Made by a program: the position numbers and the translations under genes. Under the pieces are notes generated by a model, which worked only from the letters and a program-made list of their open reading frames with translations, searched no databases and was not told the origin of the DNA. Shown piece by piece: positions 25,344 through 34,191 of a DNA stretch of 64,000 nucleotides (positions within the stretch are counted from its first letter, which is position 1; each line of letters opens with the position of its first letter). Origin of the DNA: Candidatus Gastranaerophilales bacterium. GTDB taxonomy: Bacteria > Cyanobacteriota > Vampirovibrionia > Gastranaerophilales > Gastranaerophilaceae. Location: NCBI GenBank assembly GCA_944325895.1, contig CALVCA010000002.1, positions 86,082 through 150,081 on the forward strand, read 5' to 3'.

Positions 25344-25388
25344 GTTTATTTTAAGTAATATTACCAAAAACCGTAAAAATATATTTTG

Positions 25389-26120
25389 CTATTTATCAAT
25401 CCAATTTGCACAAATCATACATAAATCTTCCCCATTATCAGCGTTTTTCAGTACATGGTTTGTAATATTCTCCTCAACCCGGATTTGTGAAAGGACTTTA
25501 TTTCCATACTTTATTTCTTTTTTAAAAACTATATCCAAACTTTTTAACTTTTTTAAATGTCTAAATTCAAAATCTAAAGGTTCAAATGCCCATATCAAAT
25601 AATTTGCGTTATTTACATGTTTATTAACGTCAATATCATCATATCTTATCTCAAATACTTTTTCTCTATCAACTTTTTCTAAAGGTCTAACTTTACCATA
25701 AGTTAAATCTTGTTCACGCTTTTCAAACCTTGGCATATTAGAATTAAACTCCAAAGCTTCCGAAACAGGTACAATATTTTTTGTATCCAAATCAACTAAA
25801 GACCAGGTGCTTGCCGCACGCCCAAGCAAGTATTCTCCGTTATAAAAAGCAAAATCACGATAAGCAAAAAGTTTATTATAACCCCTTGGTTCGGTAAAAA
25901 TTTTCAACTCGTATAAACCTGACGGATAATCTTCAAATTCAATTCTGTATTTTAAAAGAAACCATGCCAAATTTTTCTTTATAATATAAGAATATCCAAA
26001 ACCTAATTGTTCCGCATTATCACTTGCCAAATCCTGCATAAATTGCAGCAAAAAAGAAGGTTTTAATACCAAATCCAAATCCATTTCAGAATATCTTATT
26101 TTAACAATTTCACTAAACAC
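25389..26120 (-). CDS. acyl-ACP thioesterase
   Basis: 243 residues, two hot-dog folds as in the FatA/FatB-type family, which release fatty acids from acyl carrier protein. The N-terminal half contains RYSEMDLDLVLKPSFLLQFM and the C-terminal half the catalytic-type segment DDIDVNKHVNNANYLIWAFE with Asn and His in the expected order. It starts with GTG at the TAGTG junction with the GNAT gene, with GGAG eight bases before. In bacteria this enzyme often tunes membrane fatty-acid supply. Confidence 0.88.
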   Translation of the reverse strand: MFSEIVKIRYSEMDLDLVLKPSFLLQFMQDLASDNAEQLGFGYSYIIKKNLAWFLLKYRIEFEDYPSGLYELKIFTEPRGYNKLFAYRDFAFYNGEYLLGRAASTWSLVDLDTKNIVPVSEALEFNSNMPRFEKREQDLTYGKVRPLEKVDREKVFEIRYDDIDVNKHVNNANYLIWAFEPLDFEFRHLKKLKSLDIVFKKEIKYGNKVLSQIRVEENITNHVLKNADNGEDLCMICANWIDK

Positions 26121-26602
26121 TATCTATACTCCATTATATAATCATCCATTACAAAACCTTTACCTATATCAGTTACAACAGACTCAATTATCCTAAAACC
26201 CCATTTAATATATGCATTAATTGAATTTTTATTATATTTATTCACTGTCAAACGTATTTTATTGTATTTATTTTTAGATGCAATTTTCTTAATTTCATCA
26301 AATGCTCTTGTCCCTATCCCATTATATCTAAAATCTTTTTTTATATAAATTTTAGATAAAAAAAGATAATCTTTTTTACAAGATATACCAAAATATCCAA
26401 TATTTTGACCGTCAAATTTTATGAAATAATATGTATAATTTTCATAGTCAATTTGGTCTTTTATAGCACTTTCTGATTGAAATTTCTCAAGCATATAATC
26501 AATTTGTTCAGAAGATAAAAGATTAACCCAATATTCATGCCAAATATCATAAGCCAATTCAGCAAGCAAATTTATTTCAGAATTACTGACAATTTCAAAC
26601 AT
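26120..26602 (-). CDS. GNAT-family N-acetyltransferase
   Basis: About 160 residues. The acetyl-CoA loop reads KKDFRYNGIGTRAFDEI, a variant of the R/Q-x-x-G-x-G motif, preceded by the strand LFLSKIYI and followed by LTVNKYNKNSINAYIKWGFRI, the usual GNAT C-terminal pattern. The substrate is unknown. I chose ATG at 26602; GTG at 26614 would overlap the upstream pentapeptide gene. It is tightly linked to the thioesterase, sharing one base with its start. Confidence 0.85.
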   Translation of the reverse strand: MFEIVSNSEINLLAELAYDIWHEYWVNLLSSEQIDYMLEKFQSESAIKDQIDYENYTYYFIKFDGQNIGYFGISCKKDYLFLSKIYIKKDFRYNGIGTRAFDEIKKIASKNKYNKIRLTVNKYNKNSINAYIKWGFRIIESVVTDIGKGFVMDDYIMEYR

Positions 26603-26603
26603 A

Positions 26604-27134
26604 TTAATAATCACTTACTTGCGTATCTTCATCATCTCTTAACATAGATAAATCAGCACTGCAATTAGGATTAAAATCTTCCGGTAAATATTCACTGTCC
26701 GGCCATACAGTATCTTCATCATAACGTGATGCATGCAAATTATACGAAGTTGTCAAATCAGAATTACTCAAATCCGTTTCTGAAAATATACAACCGGCTA
26801 AATCACAATCAGTAAAATTGCAATAAGTCATTATCGCATAACTGCAATCTGCACCTGTTAAAGAACTTTCGGTAAAATCACAGTCCAAAACCTGTGCTCT
26901 TGTAAAATCTACCGACATTAAATCAGCATTAGTAAAATTAACAAATGATAAATTACAGTCTGCAAATGAACTTGAATTCAAATCTACACCGGTAAAATCT
27001 ATATCACGTAAAGTTAATCCTGAAAAATCAACTTCACTCAAATCAACATCCTCTTGCTCATATTTCCATTCATTAAATTTTTCGGGGTTTTTTCTTAATA
27101 ATTCTACAAGTTCTTCCTTTGTATAATCTATCAT
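26604..27134 (-). CDS. pentapeptide-repeat protein
   Basis: 176 residues. From about residue 33 there are some 18-20 units of the A(D/N)LXX type, for example GVDLNSSSFADCNLSFVNFT and FTDCDLAGCIFSETDL, which fold as a right-handed quadrilateral beta helix. The composition is very acidic with several Cys. Some relatives mimic DNA and protect gyrase, but most have no assigned role and nothing here points to one. AGGAG ribosome site. It heads the small unit with the GNAT protein and thioesterase. Confidence 0.88.
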   Translation of the reverse strand: MIDYTKEELVELLRKNPEKFNEWKYEQEDVDLSEVDFSGLTLRDIDFTGVDLNSSSFADCNLSFVNFTNADLMSVDFTRAQVLDCDFTESSLTGADCSYAIMTYCNFTDCDLAGCIFSETDLSNSDLTTSYNLHASRYDEDTVWPDSEYLPEDFNPNCSADLSMLRDDEDTQVSDY

Positions 27135-27267
27135 TTTTTTCTCCTATAATTCATTATTCTATATATCAAATCCAGTTTCTTAAAGATACTATAATATATT
27201 TCAAGGGTTAAACAACTCTTTACGATATTCATTATAACAAGAATATCTTTTGTTGCAACAATTTTAG

Positions 27268-27909
27268 TTAAACAATTTTATTTTTCAAAGCCTTTAAAGC
27301 TGCTTGTAATCTGTCGTCAACTTCAAGTTTTTGCAAAATATTTGCCACATGAGCTTTTGTAGTATTAATACTTATAACAAGTATTTGAGCTATTTCCATA
27401 TTGCTGTAACCTTCGGTCATCAGCTTAAGGATTTGAGCTTCACGAGCAGTCAAATCATAATCTTTGTAATTATTATTTGTATCTGAACCGGAAAAATTAG
27501 CACTTGCCTTCAGAACAATATGAGCGATGCTCGGATCAAACCAAGCTGCTCCGTCAGCCACTGATTGAACAACTTGAACAAGTCTTTGAGGATTAATTTC
27601 TTTTGAGCAATAAGCATTTGCTCCCGCTTTTAAACTGTTTAATACCTCTTTTTCATCGTTGTGAGATGTCAACATAATGACTTTAACATCTTTATTTGAT
27701 TGACGAATTTGCTTGGTTGCGTCAATACCGTTCATTTTCGGTAAACCCAAATCCATAATTATAACATCTATATGGTTATTATTAAAAATCTCTATTGCAC
27801 TTTCGGCCGAATCAGCCTCAAAAATCTCGTCAATATAGTCAACACCTTCAAATGTTGTTTTTAAACCGAATCTTGTTAATTCATGGTCTTCCACTATAAG
27901 TATATTCAT
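27268..27909 (-). CDS. NarL/LuxR-family response regulator
   Basis: 213 residues. Receiver domain with acidic pocket VEDHE, phosphoacceptor Asp53 in IIMDLGLPKMNG, Thr/Ser in MLTSHNDE and Lys in CSKEINPQ. Then a LuxR-type helix-turn-helix (about 148-205): LTAREAQILKLMTEGYSN and TTKAHVANILQKLEV. A transcription regulator. Its ATG overlaps the stop of the TPR gene by four bases, so its activity is probably linked to that protein and to the HD-GYP protein upstream. No cognate kinase is adjacent. Confidence 0.93.
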   Translation of the reverse strand: MNILIVEDHELTRFGLKTTFEGVDYIDEIFEADSAESAIEIFNNNHIDVIIMDLGLPKMNGIDATKQIRQSNKDVKVIMLTSHNDEKEVLNSLKAGANAYCSKEINPQRLVQVVQSVADGAAWFDPSIAHIVLKASANFSGSDTNNNYKDYDLTAREAQILKLMTEGYSNMEIAQILVISINTTKAHVANILQKLEVDDRLQAALKALKNKIV

Positions 27910-29438
27910 ATGCTCAATTCCTCTTTTGCCGGTACATAATTCGGATTTAATTTCAGGCTTTTTCTAAAACTTCTTTTGGCATCACCGGTTAAACCTTTAT
28001 TTTTATAAACCAGCCCTTGATAATAATAATATCTAAAGTCATTTTCGTCAATATATTTTGCAATTGCAAGATATTTTGAAGCTGTGTCAAGTTTGTTGTT
28101 ATCAATTTCGGTTCTTGCTAAATCTATCCAACCGTCTTTAAAATCAAGATTAATCGCTACAGATTTTTTCAAATAAGGAACCTCACGGCTTTTATCAAGC
28201 AATGCCATATTATAATAAGAAATATAAGAATCTGAATTGTATTTTAATATCTTTGCAAAAATTTCCGTGGCTTTTTTAACATTACCAGTTTTTAAATATG
28301 CAGATGCTGCTTTTTCATCGGATATAAAAGATTCATCAGCAGACGCATCTTCATAATATTTTATTGCTTCTTCATAATTTTCATTTTTATATGCCAAATC
28401 TCCCAACACCAAAAGAGCAATTTGATTTGATTTATCAAGCTTATGTGCTTTTAAAGCGTTATCCTGTGCTTTTTCATATTCTTTTAAATCAAAATAAACA
28501 CGTGACAAAAGTGCATAAATATTTTTGTTATTGCTTTTTTTGGTGTTAAAAGCTGTTTGAAGCGTCCTCATTGCTTTATTTAGTTCATTTTCATAATAAT
28601 AGTAATATGCCAAATGATATTTTTTCTCAAACTCATTTTTCTTTGTTTTATATAAAATATATTGTTCAATTGAATTTATTTTTTTATTAAATTCAGTTGT
28701 TAAAAAATCTTGCGATTTAATCTCATTAACAATTTTGACAGCATTTTGAGGTTTAGAAGTTTGAGATAAAATTTCAGCTTTTAATTTTTTATAGTTAACA
28801 TTTTTCGGATTTTTAGAAACCGCTATATTAATATATTTTTCAGCCTCAGCAATATTATTTGATTTATAATATCCAAGTGCTGTCAAATAATTTGCATAAT
28901 CATACTTATTCAATAATGCAGTATTTTTAATCAACTCAGCTGTCACTTCCTGACTTTGTTGATTATAAACAATATTAGAAAACATTTCAGCTAAATATAT
29001 CTCATCTTCTCTGGATAATTTTACAGCCGGAAAATAAAATCTTTTGACATCTTCTGTCTGCATATATGCGATATCGTCATCTAAAACTTTCGACATAGCA
29101 AGCTCCGACAGCCGGAACAAACCTAATTCAGCCATTTTACCGGACATTTCTAAATAAACATAATCTGATGGCGAGATATTTTCTATTAAAACTTCAAAAT
29201 CCATATATGAAGATCGCACATTACTTTGAATAAATCTATTTAAAGCTATGGCATACTGATTATGAATATCATTTTTTGTTAAAGTAACCTTTTTAGGAAC
29301 GGATATTGATTCTTTAACCACAGGCAACGGCACATCCAAAGGGTTTGCAGGTTTAATAAGGTCGTTAATATTCACGGCAAAAGCATTTTCTGCCATCAAA
29401 AATCCTATTAAACTCAACACCAATTTTTTCTTCATCAA
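27906..29438 (-). CDS. exported TPR-repeat protein
   Basis: 510 residues. A signal peptide (KKKLVLSLIGFLMAENAFA) is followed by a linker and many TPR units, clearest from about 290 on: YALLSRVYFDLKEYEKAQDN, ALLVLGDLAYKNENYEEAIK and YYYQGLVYKNKGLTGDAKRS. It is probably a periplasmic or surface scaffold for protein interactions. It overlaps the HD-GYP gene upstream and the NarL regulator downstream by four bases each, so the three are translationally coupled. Confidence 0.82.
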   Translation of the reverse strand: MMKKKLVLSLIGFLMAENAFAVNINDLIKPANPLDVPLPVVKESISVPKKVTLTKNDIHNQYAIALNRFIQSNVRSSYMDFEVLIENISPSDYVYLEMSGKMAELGLFRLSELAMSKVLDDDIAYMQTEDVKRFYFPAVKLSREDEIYLAEMFSNIVYNQQSQEVTAELIKNTALLNKYDYANYLTALGYYKSNNIAEAEKYINIAVSKNPKNVNYKKLKAEILSQTSKPQNAVKIVNEIKSQDFLTTEFNKKINSIEQYILYKTKKNEFEKKYHLAYYYYYENELNKAMRTLQTAFNTKKSNNKNIYALLSRVYFDLKEYEKAQDNALKAHKLDKSNQIALLVLGDLAYKNENYEEAIKYYEDASADESFISDEKAASAYLKTGNVKKATEIFAKILKYNSDSYISYYNMALLDKSREVPYLKKSVAINLDFKDGWIDLARTEIDNNKLDTASKYLAIAKYIDENDFRYYYYQGLVYKNKGLTGDAKRSFRKSLKLNPNYVPAKEELSI

Positions 29439-31141
29439 TCCTCGTTACCTGAATAATAATGGTTAAACAACTCGACAATATGTATATTATTACTGTTATT
29501 AATAAAATTATAAATATCCAAAAGATTATAATCACTTAAAATTTTCTTATCTTCTTCCTTAAAAACAATATGACTTTCGGTTAAGAAAACATCAATTATT
29601 TTATCTAAAGATATTGATAAAAATACGTCAACAATATTTTTGTCAAAATGCGAACCTGAATCATTTATCAAAATTTTAATAACATTCGCAATAGGCATTT
29701 TATCACGATAGTGACGTTTTGATGTAATAGCATCGAAAACATCTGAAACCGCTAAAATTCTGCCGCCAAAAGGAATATTTTCACCGCTTAAATGCCGATA
29801 ATAACCTGTACCATCCCATTTTTCATGATGAGAACAAGCAATATCCGTTATCAATTTAAAATCATCAGACATATGAATTTTATCCAAAATATCATGAGTA
29901 ATTTTAACATGCTGCTGGATATGTGCATATTCTTCAGGAGTTAATTTACCTTCTTTTTGCAAAACAGAATCTTTAATTCCGATTTTTCCTATATCATGCA
30001 AAATAGCAGCTTTTTCAATAATTTCTTTGTCATGCAAATTCATATTCAAAGCGTTAACAATCAACATTGCATACAATTTAACTCGGCTGGAATGACCGGA
30101 TGTAATCTTGTCACGAGCATCAATAGACGTTGCAAGCGTATCAATAAAACTGTCAAACAGTTGTTTTTGTTCTTTATATAACTCTTTTTGCTGCTCAAAA
30201 AGCTGAGCATTTTCCAAAGCTATACTGGCACTGCCGCCTATGGCAACCAATAAATCTTCATCATTTTTCGTAAACACACCGTTAAGTTTATTCAGAACCT
30301 GAAATGCTCCGATAATTTCCTGATTATTATTTTTTATTGGCATACAAAGAATTGATTTTGTATGATAACCTGATTTAATATCTACATCTTTATTAAATCG
30401 AGGATCAGTGTAGGCATCTGCAATATTAACACTTTCGCCGGTTTTTGCGACATAACCTGCAAGCCCTTTATCAGCCGGAAAACGTATTTCTTCCATCCCT
30501 AAAGCTACTTTAGACCACAATTCATTTTTTTCTTTGTCATATATAAATACAGTACACCTATCAGCCTGTAGAGCATTTTTTGTTTCTTCCGCAATAACTT
30601 TTAATAATACATCTATATCAGTCAATGCTGTAATTGAACGCCCAATTTTTACAAGCGAAACCAACGGATCGCTTTTGGTAGGTAATGAATAATCCAAACC
30701 GTTTTCAACCTGATTTATTCTAGTATTTATATAATCTGCCATTAAAAATTCATCATTTTTTTCCGCAAATTTTTTAGCATTGTTATAATGTAAAAGTGCA
30801 ACATCACTATTATGTTCGTTAAAATTTATATTTCCCTGAACAATTTCCGCAAAAAGTTTTGCCGTATCGCTTTTTGAATATTGTGCCATATAAACCGCAT
30901 CATTTACAATTTGCAAAACATCATCGTAACTTTCAAAATTACCTAAATAAGCTGACAATGCACCCAAACTCATACATACCGAAATATATTCGCTGGATTT
31001 TAAAACAGTAAAAATCTTTTGAGCTTGTGCAAATTTATTTTTTGCAGACTCATAATTTTTATCATTTAAATCACTTATCCCCTTACGGATTAAGTCTTTC
31101 GCTTCTATTTCCGAATTAACATTTACCACTTCTGTCATCAA
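29435..31141 (-). CDS. TPR-GAF-HD-GYP protein, probable cyclic-di-GMP phosphodiesterase
   Basis: 568 residues, cytoplasmic. N-terminal TPR-like helices (about 10-150), a GAF sensor domain (about 165-320, DRCTVFIYDKEKNELWSKV), then an HD-GYP domain (about 340-530). The metal and signature residues are present: LHDIGKIGIKD, the second-site HHEKWDGTGYYRHLSG (GYY in place of GYP), and DVFDAITSKRHYR. Such enzymes hydrolyse cyclic di-GMP. It is first in the unit with the TPR protein and NarL regulator. Confidence 0.88.
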   Translation of the reverse strand: MMTEVVNVNSEIEAKDLIRKGISDLNDKNYESAKNKFAQAQKIFTVLKSSEYISVCMSLGALSAYLGNFESYDDVLQIVNDAVYMAQYSKSDTAKLFAEIVQGNINFNEHNSDVALLHYNNAKKFAEKNDEFLMADYINTRINQVENGLDYSLPTKSDPLVSLVKIGRSITALTDIDVLLKVIAEETKNALQADRCTVFIYDKEKNELWSKVALGMEEIRFPADKGLAGYVAKTGESVNIADAYTDPRFNKDVDIKSGYHTKSILCMPIKNNNQEIIGAFQVLNKLNGVFTKNDEDLLVAIGGSASIALENAQLFEQQKELYKEQKQLFDSFIDTLATSIDARDKITSGHSSRVKLYAMLIVNALNMNLHDKEIIEKAAILHDIGKIGIKDSVLQKEGKLTPEEYAHIQQHVKITHDILDKIHMSDDFKLITDIACSHHEKWDGTGYYRHLSGENIPFGGRILAVSDVFDAITSKRHYRDKMPIANVIKILINDSGSHFDKNIVDVFLSISLDKIIDVFLTESHIVFKEEDKKILSDYNLLDIYNFINNSNNIHIVELFNHYYSGNED

Positions 31142-31277
31142 TCACAACCTCTTTTAAATTAATTGTACAATATTTTATCAAATTTTTCAAAAATAGTTAC
31201 ATTTTTTCAAAAATAATTTATGTATATGAGGTAAAAAACAAATTAATGCACTAAAATAAAAAACAAGGAGAATAAAT

Positions 31278-31793
31278 ATGGCAGATAATTTTCAAACACT
31301 AAAATGTCCGGCTTGTCAAAAAGAGATGACAAAAGTATTTGTGCCGTCAGAAGGTGTAAATATAGATATATGTCTTGACGGATGCGGCGGAATGTATTTT
31401 GACACAAGAGAGTTTAAATATTTTGACGAACAGCATGAAAATATAGACGAAATTTTAAAAGCAATTGAAGGCAAAACTTTTACCCCTGTGAACGAAAAAC
31501 TCCCGAGGACATGTCCTGTTTGCGGAGCAAGAATGGTTAAAAATTATACAAGCACAAAACAAGAAGTCCAAATTGATGAATGTTATGCCTGCGGCGGTAA
31601 ATTTTTAGATCACGGCGAACTTGAAAAAATAAGAGCGGAATATGCAACAGAAGAAGACAGACGTGATGATATGATGAAAGCCGTATATGATACGGTAGGT
31701 GTTGAAATCAAACGTTTAGACGCAGAAACTGCAAAACTTCGTGCCGAACGTTCCTTGATGAAAAAATTATTTGATAAAATGATTTACGGTTAA
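31278..31793 (+). CDS. double zinc-ribbon (zf-TFIIB family) protein
   Basis: 171 residues. Two zf-TFIIB ribbons: CPACQKEMTKVFV...CLDGCGGMYFD (about 11-45) and CPVCGARMVKNYT...CYACGGKFLDHGELEKI (about 79-115), each with two Cys pairs. The C-terminal 50 residues form a charged helix. Function is unknown; relatives are small cytoplasmic proteins. AAGGAG site before the ATG. It is transcribed on its own, between the HD-GYP unit and a convergent prepilin-like gene. Confidence 0.8.
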   Translation: MADNFQTLKCPACQKEMTKVFVPSEGVNIDICLDGCGGMYFDTREFKYFDEQHENIDEILKAIEGKTFTPVNEKLPRTCPVCGARMVKNYTSTKQEVQIDECYACGGKFLDHGELEKIRAEYATEEDRRDDMMKAVYDTVGVEIKRLDAETAKLRAERSLMKKLFDKMIYG

Positions 31794-31805
31794 TTGTTCG
31801 CAATA

Positions 31806-32492
31806 CTAATCAAAAGGATAATCTTCGGAGATTTTCCATCCGTTGCGTATTATTTTGTCAGCACAACAAAAACCATTTCCGTTTGGTTTGCAATTATCAT
31901 TAACATAATTATTATTGTCCTTATAACAATAAGGTCTGACTACATTTTTATCAAAATCTATAACAAATACAAATACGTCCTTTCCAAAAGTGTTTGGACC
32001 GTTTACCCCGTTTATATCCACAAAAATTCTTTGCATAGATGTATATTTTGCAACGTTATTTCCGTTTTCTTCTAAAACCCAGGACATAACATAAATTAAC
32101 AAAATAGTACCATCATTCAATCTCACACAAATTCTACCGTTTGAATAAATAGTTTTAATTGAAAATTGATAAAGACTGCCGTCTAATAAAGAATATCCAA
32201 AATCATCACTACTATAAGGTGATTGAAAATCAGGGATGACATCTTTTACTTTTAAATAAGGTAACCAATAAGTATTAAAAAACTTTTTTGTTGTATCTGC
32301 TGTGACTTCTGCTCCTATTTTTAAATAATTATTTACAGAACCATTTTCATAAAAAGAACGAAGAATTAATTGATTCAATACAGAATTAACCTTCTTAAGT
32401 TGTGAAACTGTTTGTTTTTTCTTATATGTCACGACTAAATTCGGAATAGTCATAGCGGCAACAATTCCGATAATCCCGAGGGTGATAAGCAC
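31806..32492 (-). CDS. prepilin-like protein, poly-G locus 2 (start displaced by frameshift)
   Basis: 228 residues from a GTG that lies inside the prepilin motif, so it cannot be the true start. The motif AAFTLAEVLITLGIIG continues upstream in the same frame, which is open to 32693 but contains no other ATG, GTG or TTG. A proper ATG at 32718 with AAGGAG eight bases before it reads MKYEI into a run of ten G, then out of frame to TAA. With nine G it would give a 304-residue protein with a 74-residue extension. The domain resembles locus 1: VDINGVNGPNTFGKDVF and WKISEDYPFD. In the state shown the gene is off, or the run is misread. Confidence 0.75.
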   Translation of the reverse strand: MLITLGIIGIVAAMTIPNLVVTYKKKQTVSQLKKVNSVLNQLILRSFYENGSVNNYLKIGAEVTADTTKKFFNTYWLPYLKVKDVIPDFQSPYSSDDFGYSLLDGSLYQFSIKTIYSNGRICVRLNDGTILLIYVMSWVLEENGNNVAKYTSMQRIFVDINGVNGPNTFGKDVFVFVIDFDKNVVRPYCYKDNNNYVNDNCKPNGNGFCCADKIIRNGWKISEDYPFD

Positions 32493-32552
32493 CTCGGCGA
32501 GGGTGAAAGCGGCACAACGATTATTGTCAAATGTACTGGGGGTTGGGTGGTA

Positions 32553-32590
32553 TACGTCATCCTGAGGCTTTAGCCGAAGGATCTCTTTAA
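32553..32590. repeat. dispersed palindromic repeat inside the prepilin extension (inverted copy)
   Basis: Plus strand reads CGTCATCCTGAGG, then CCGAAGGATCTCTTTAATAA, matching the ends of CGTCATTCTGAG..CGAAGAATCTCTTAAAAA at 63642. It is inverted relative to its gene, whereas the copies in the other two loci are in sense orientation. Confidence 0.6.
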
Positions 32591-32693
32591 TAATTTTATT
32601 TAAAAAATTTTCCTTTATCTTAACAAAAATCCGGCTAATATATTTCCAACGATTAGCAGTAAAAGCTTTTCTGACTAAGCTTTGAGCAAGCCG

Positions 32694-32703
32694 CCCCCCC
32701 CCC
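32694..32703 (-). repeat. poly-G tract of 10 (candidate phase-variation switch)
   Basis: Ten C on the plus strand, ten G in the gene, starting 15 bases after the ATG at 32718. Ten G puts that ATG out of frame with the prepilin-like domain and nine would join them. Confidence 0.85.
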
Positions 32704-32768
32704 TATTTCATATTTCATCAGACAATCTCCTTTATAAAATATAACACTTACGTCAAATTTTTGCAATA

Positions 32769-32795
32769 AAAAGAGCCAGCAGTGCCGGCTCTTTT
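32769..32795 (-). terminator. Rho-independent terminator of the HU gene
   Basis: AAAAGAGCC and GGCTCTTTT around an inner AGC..GCC region; on the minus strand it ends in TTTTTATTG, 13 bases after the stop. Confidence 0.85.
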
Positions 32796-32807
32796 ACCAA
32801 AAAATTA

Positions 32808-33080
32808 CTATTTAACCAATTCTTTGAATTTTTTACCAGCAGAAAATGCAGGAACTGTTTTAGCAGCAATTTTCAATACTGCACCTGTTTGAGGATTTCT
32901 ACCAGTTCTAGCAGCTCTCTTACGCGGTTCGAATGTACCAAAACCAACTAATGTTACTTTTTTACCTTTAGCAACAGTTTTTTGAATTGTTTCTAAAGTT
33001 GCTGCAATAACGTCAGCAGATGCTTTTTGAGAAACTTTTGCTTTTTTTGATACTTCTTTTACTAATTCTTCTTTGTTCAT
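32808..33080 (-). CDS. hup: HU-family DNA-binding protein
   Basis: 90 residues, the usual HU size. A histone-like dimer that bends DNA without sequence specificity. Family signature: VTLVGFGTFEPRKRAARTGRNPQTG in the beta arms (about 46-70), with the helical N-terminus NKEELVKEVSKKAKVSQKAS and the ending PAFSAGKKFKELVK. A strong AAGGAGG ribosome site, a promoter at 33155-33182 and a tight terminator indicate a highly expressed single gene. Confidence 0.97.
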   Translation of the reverse strand: MNKEELVKEVSKKAKVSQKASADVIAATLETIQKTVAKGKKVTLVGFGTFEPRKRAARTGRNPQTGAVLKIAAKTVPAFSAGKKFKELVK

Positions 33081-33154
33081 TACGAACCTCCTTCTTCCTT
33101 TCGCCTACCCAGAAACCATCTCTCTGTGCATGCTTTTGTATATCGACAAAACTT

Positions 33155-33182
33155 ATTATAGCATTTTTTTTTGTTTTGGCAA
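33155..33182 (-). promoter_or_regulatory. promoter of the HU gene
   Basis: On the minus strand TTGCCA (33182-33177), 16-base A-rich spacer, TATAAT (33160-33155), giving a leader of about 65-70 bases. Confidence 0.7.
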
Positions 33183-33278
33183 GTACTTTTTTAAAAAATT
33201 CTTAAATATATACTGAATATACGACATAATACACAGCCAAAAACCAGTAAATACAATAACTTACAGGTATATAAAACT

Positions 33279-34157
33279 TTAATTATAGTATTCTGGATTT
33301 ATACGTGCAAAACGCACATTTTTGTAAAAATATTGTAAAATTTGGTATGCATTATAGCCCTGCTTTGCTAAATTATTAGCCCCATGCTGGGACATACCGA
33401 CACCATGCCCGTTTTTCTTTACGTTATCATCAAAAGAGGGAACGGAACGAATAAACGGTAAATCACTCCCCCATGCCGCAGAGGCATTTATTGTCTGACC
33501 GCCGGCGGATGCAGAGTAATATGCCGGTATAATTTTTAAATCATATATCAAAACAAGTCCTTTTGTATCATCTACAATTTGGTTTGTTTTAGCTGTTTCG
33601 CTTGAGGCTCCGCCATATACCTGATCTTCCGTTGTATCGTTTAAATCATAACCGTATTTTGCACGTTTACCTAAATTAGCCAAAGCAAAACTTCTTGCTG
33701 CAATCGCCTGAGCTTTTAAAGCTTCCGCTTCCCATCCTGAGGGCATTTCTGACGGTAAAACCCCTTTTATGTAATCTTCTATATTTACATTATTAATAAC
33801 TGTTAATTTACCGTCTTTATTTTGTATCATTAAATTTCCACGATACCATTTATTTTTAACACTTACAAACCCAGGAGTTTCTGTTTTTAAAACAACATTA
33901 TCACTGTCTATTTTATAATATTTCCCGTTATATTTTATAGCAATTTTATTCCTGTACGGACGGATTTCATATCCACGCATCGCATCCAGCGAGCATATAC
34001 TATGATTTGTATTTGCATCAATAATAACAGCCGCAACACTGGCACCGACACCTATACTTTTCACATCGGTTTGAAGCCCAATTTTTATTGCATAACTTGG
34101 AGCTTGCATCAAAATATTAATAAAAAATATAAAAAATATTACAACAATCTTTTTCAC
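33279..34157 (-). CDS. exported SpoIID/LytB-domain protein (short)
   Basis: 292 residues. Signal peptide (KKIVVIFFIFFINILMQAPSYA) followed by the SpoIID domain: IEDYIKGVLPSEMPSGW, LKAQAIAARSFAL, and NGHGVGMSQHGANNLAKQG. It is half the length of the paralog at 10222 and lacks that protein's C-terminal extension. Probably a second peptidoglycan-processing enzyme outside the cytoplasm. It has its own minus-strand unit between the HU gene and an unknown gene. No sporulation genes are in the window. Confidence 0.87.
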   Translation of the reverse strand: MKKIVVIFFIFFINILMQAPSYAIKIGLQTDVKSIGVGASVAAVIIDANTNHSICSLDAMRGYEIRPYRNKIAIKYNGKYYKIDSDNVVLKTETPGFVSVKNKWYRGNLMIQNKDGKLTVINNVNIEDYIKGVLPSEMPSGWEAEALKAQAIAARSFALANLGKRAKYGYDLNDTTEDQVYGGASSETAKTNQIVDDTKGLVLIYDLKIIPAYYSASAGGQTINASAAWGSDLPFIRSVPSFDDNVKKNGHGVGMSQHGANNLAKQGYNAYQILQYFYKNVRFARINPEYYN

Positions 34158-34191
34158 AAAACTATTATAACATATTTAATAATCAAATTAC

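Noticed and set aside
31794..32075. Plus-strand frame of 93 codons opposite the second prepilin gene
   Set aside because: It overlaps the conserved pseudopilin region on the other strand and has no ribosome site or plausible product.
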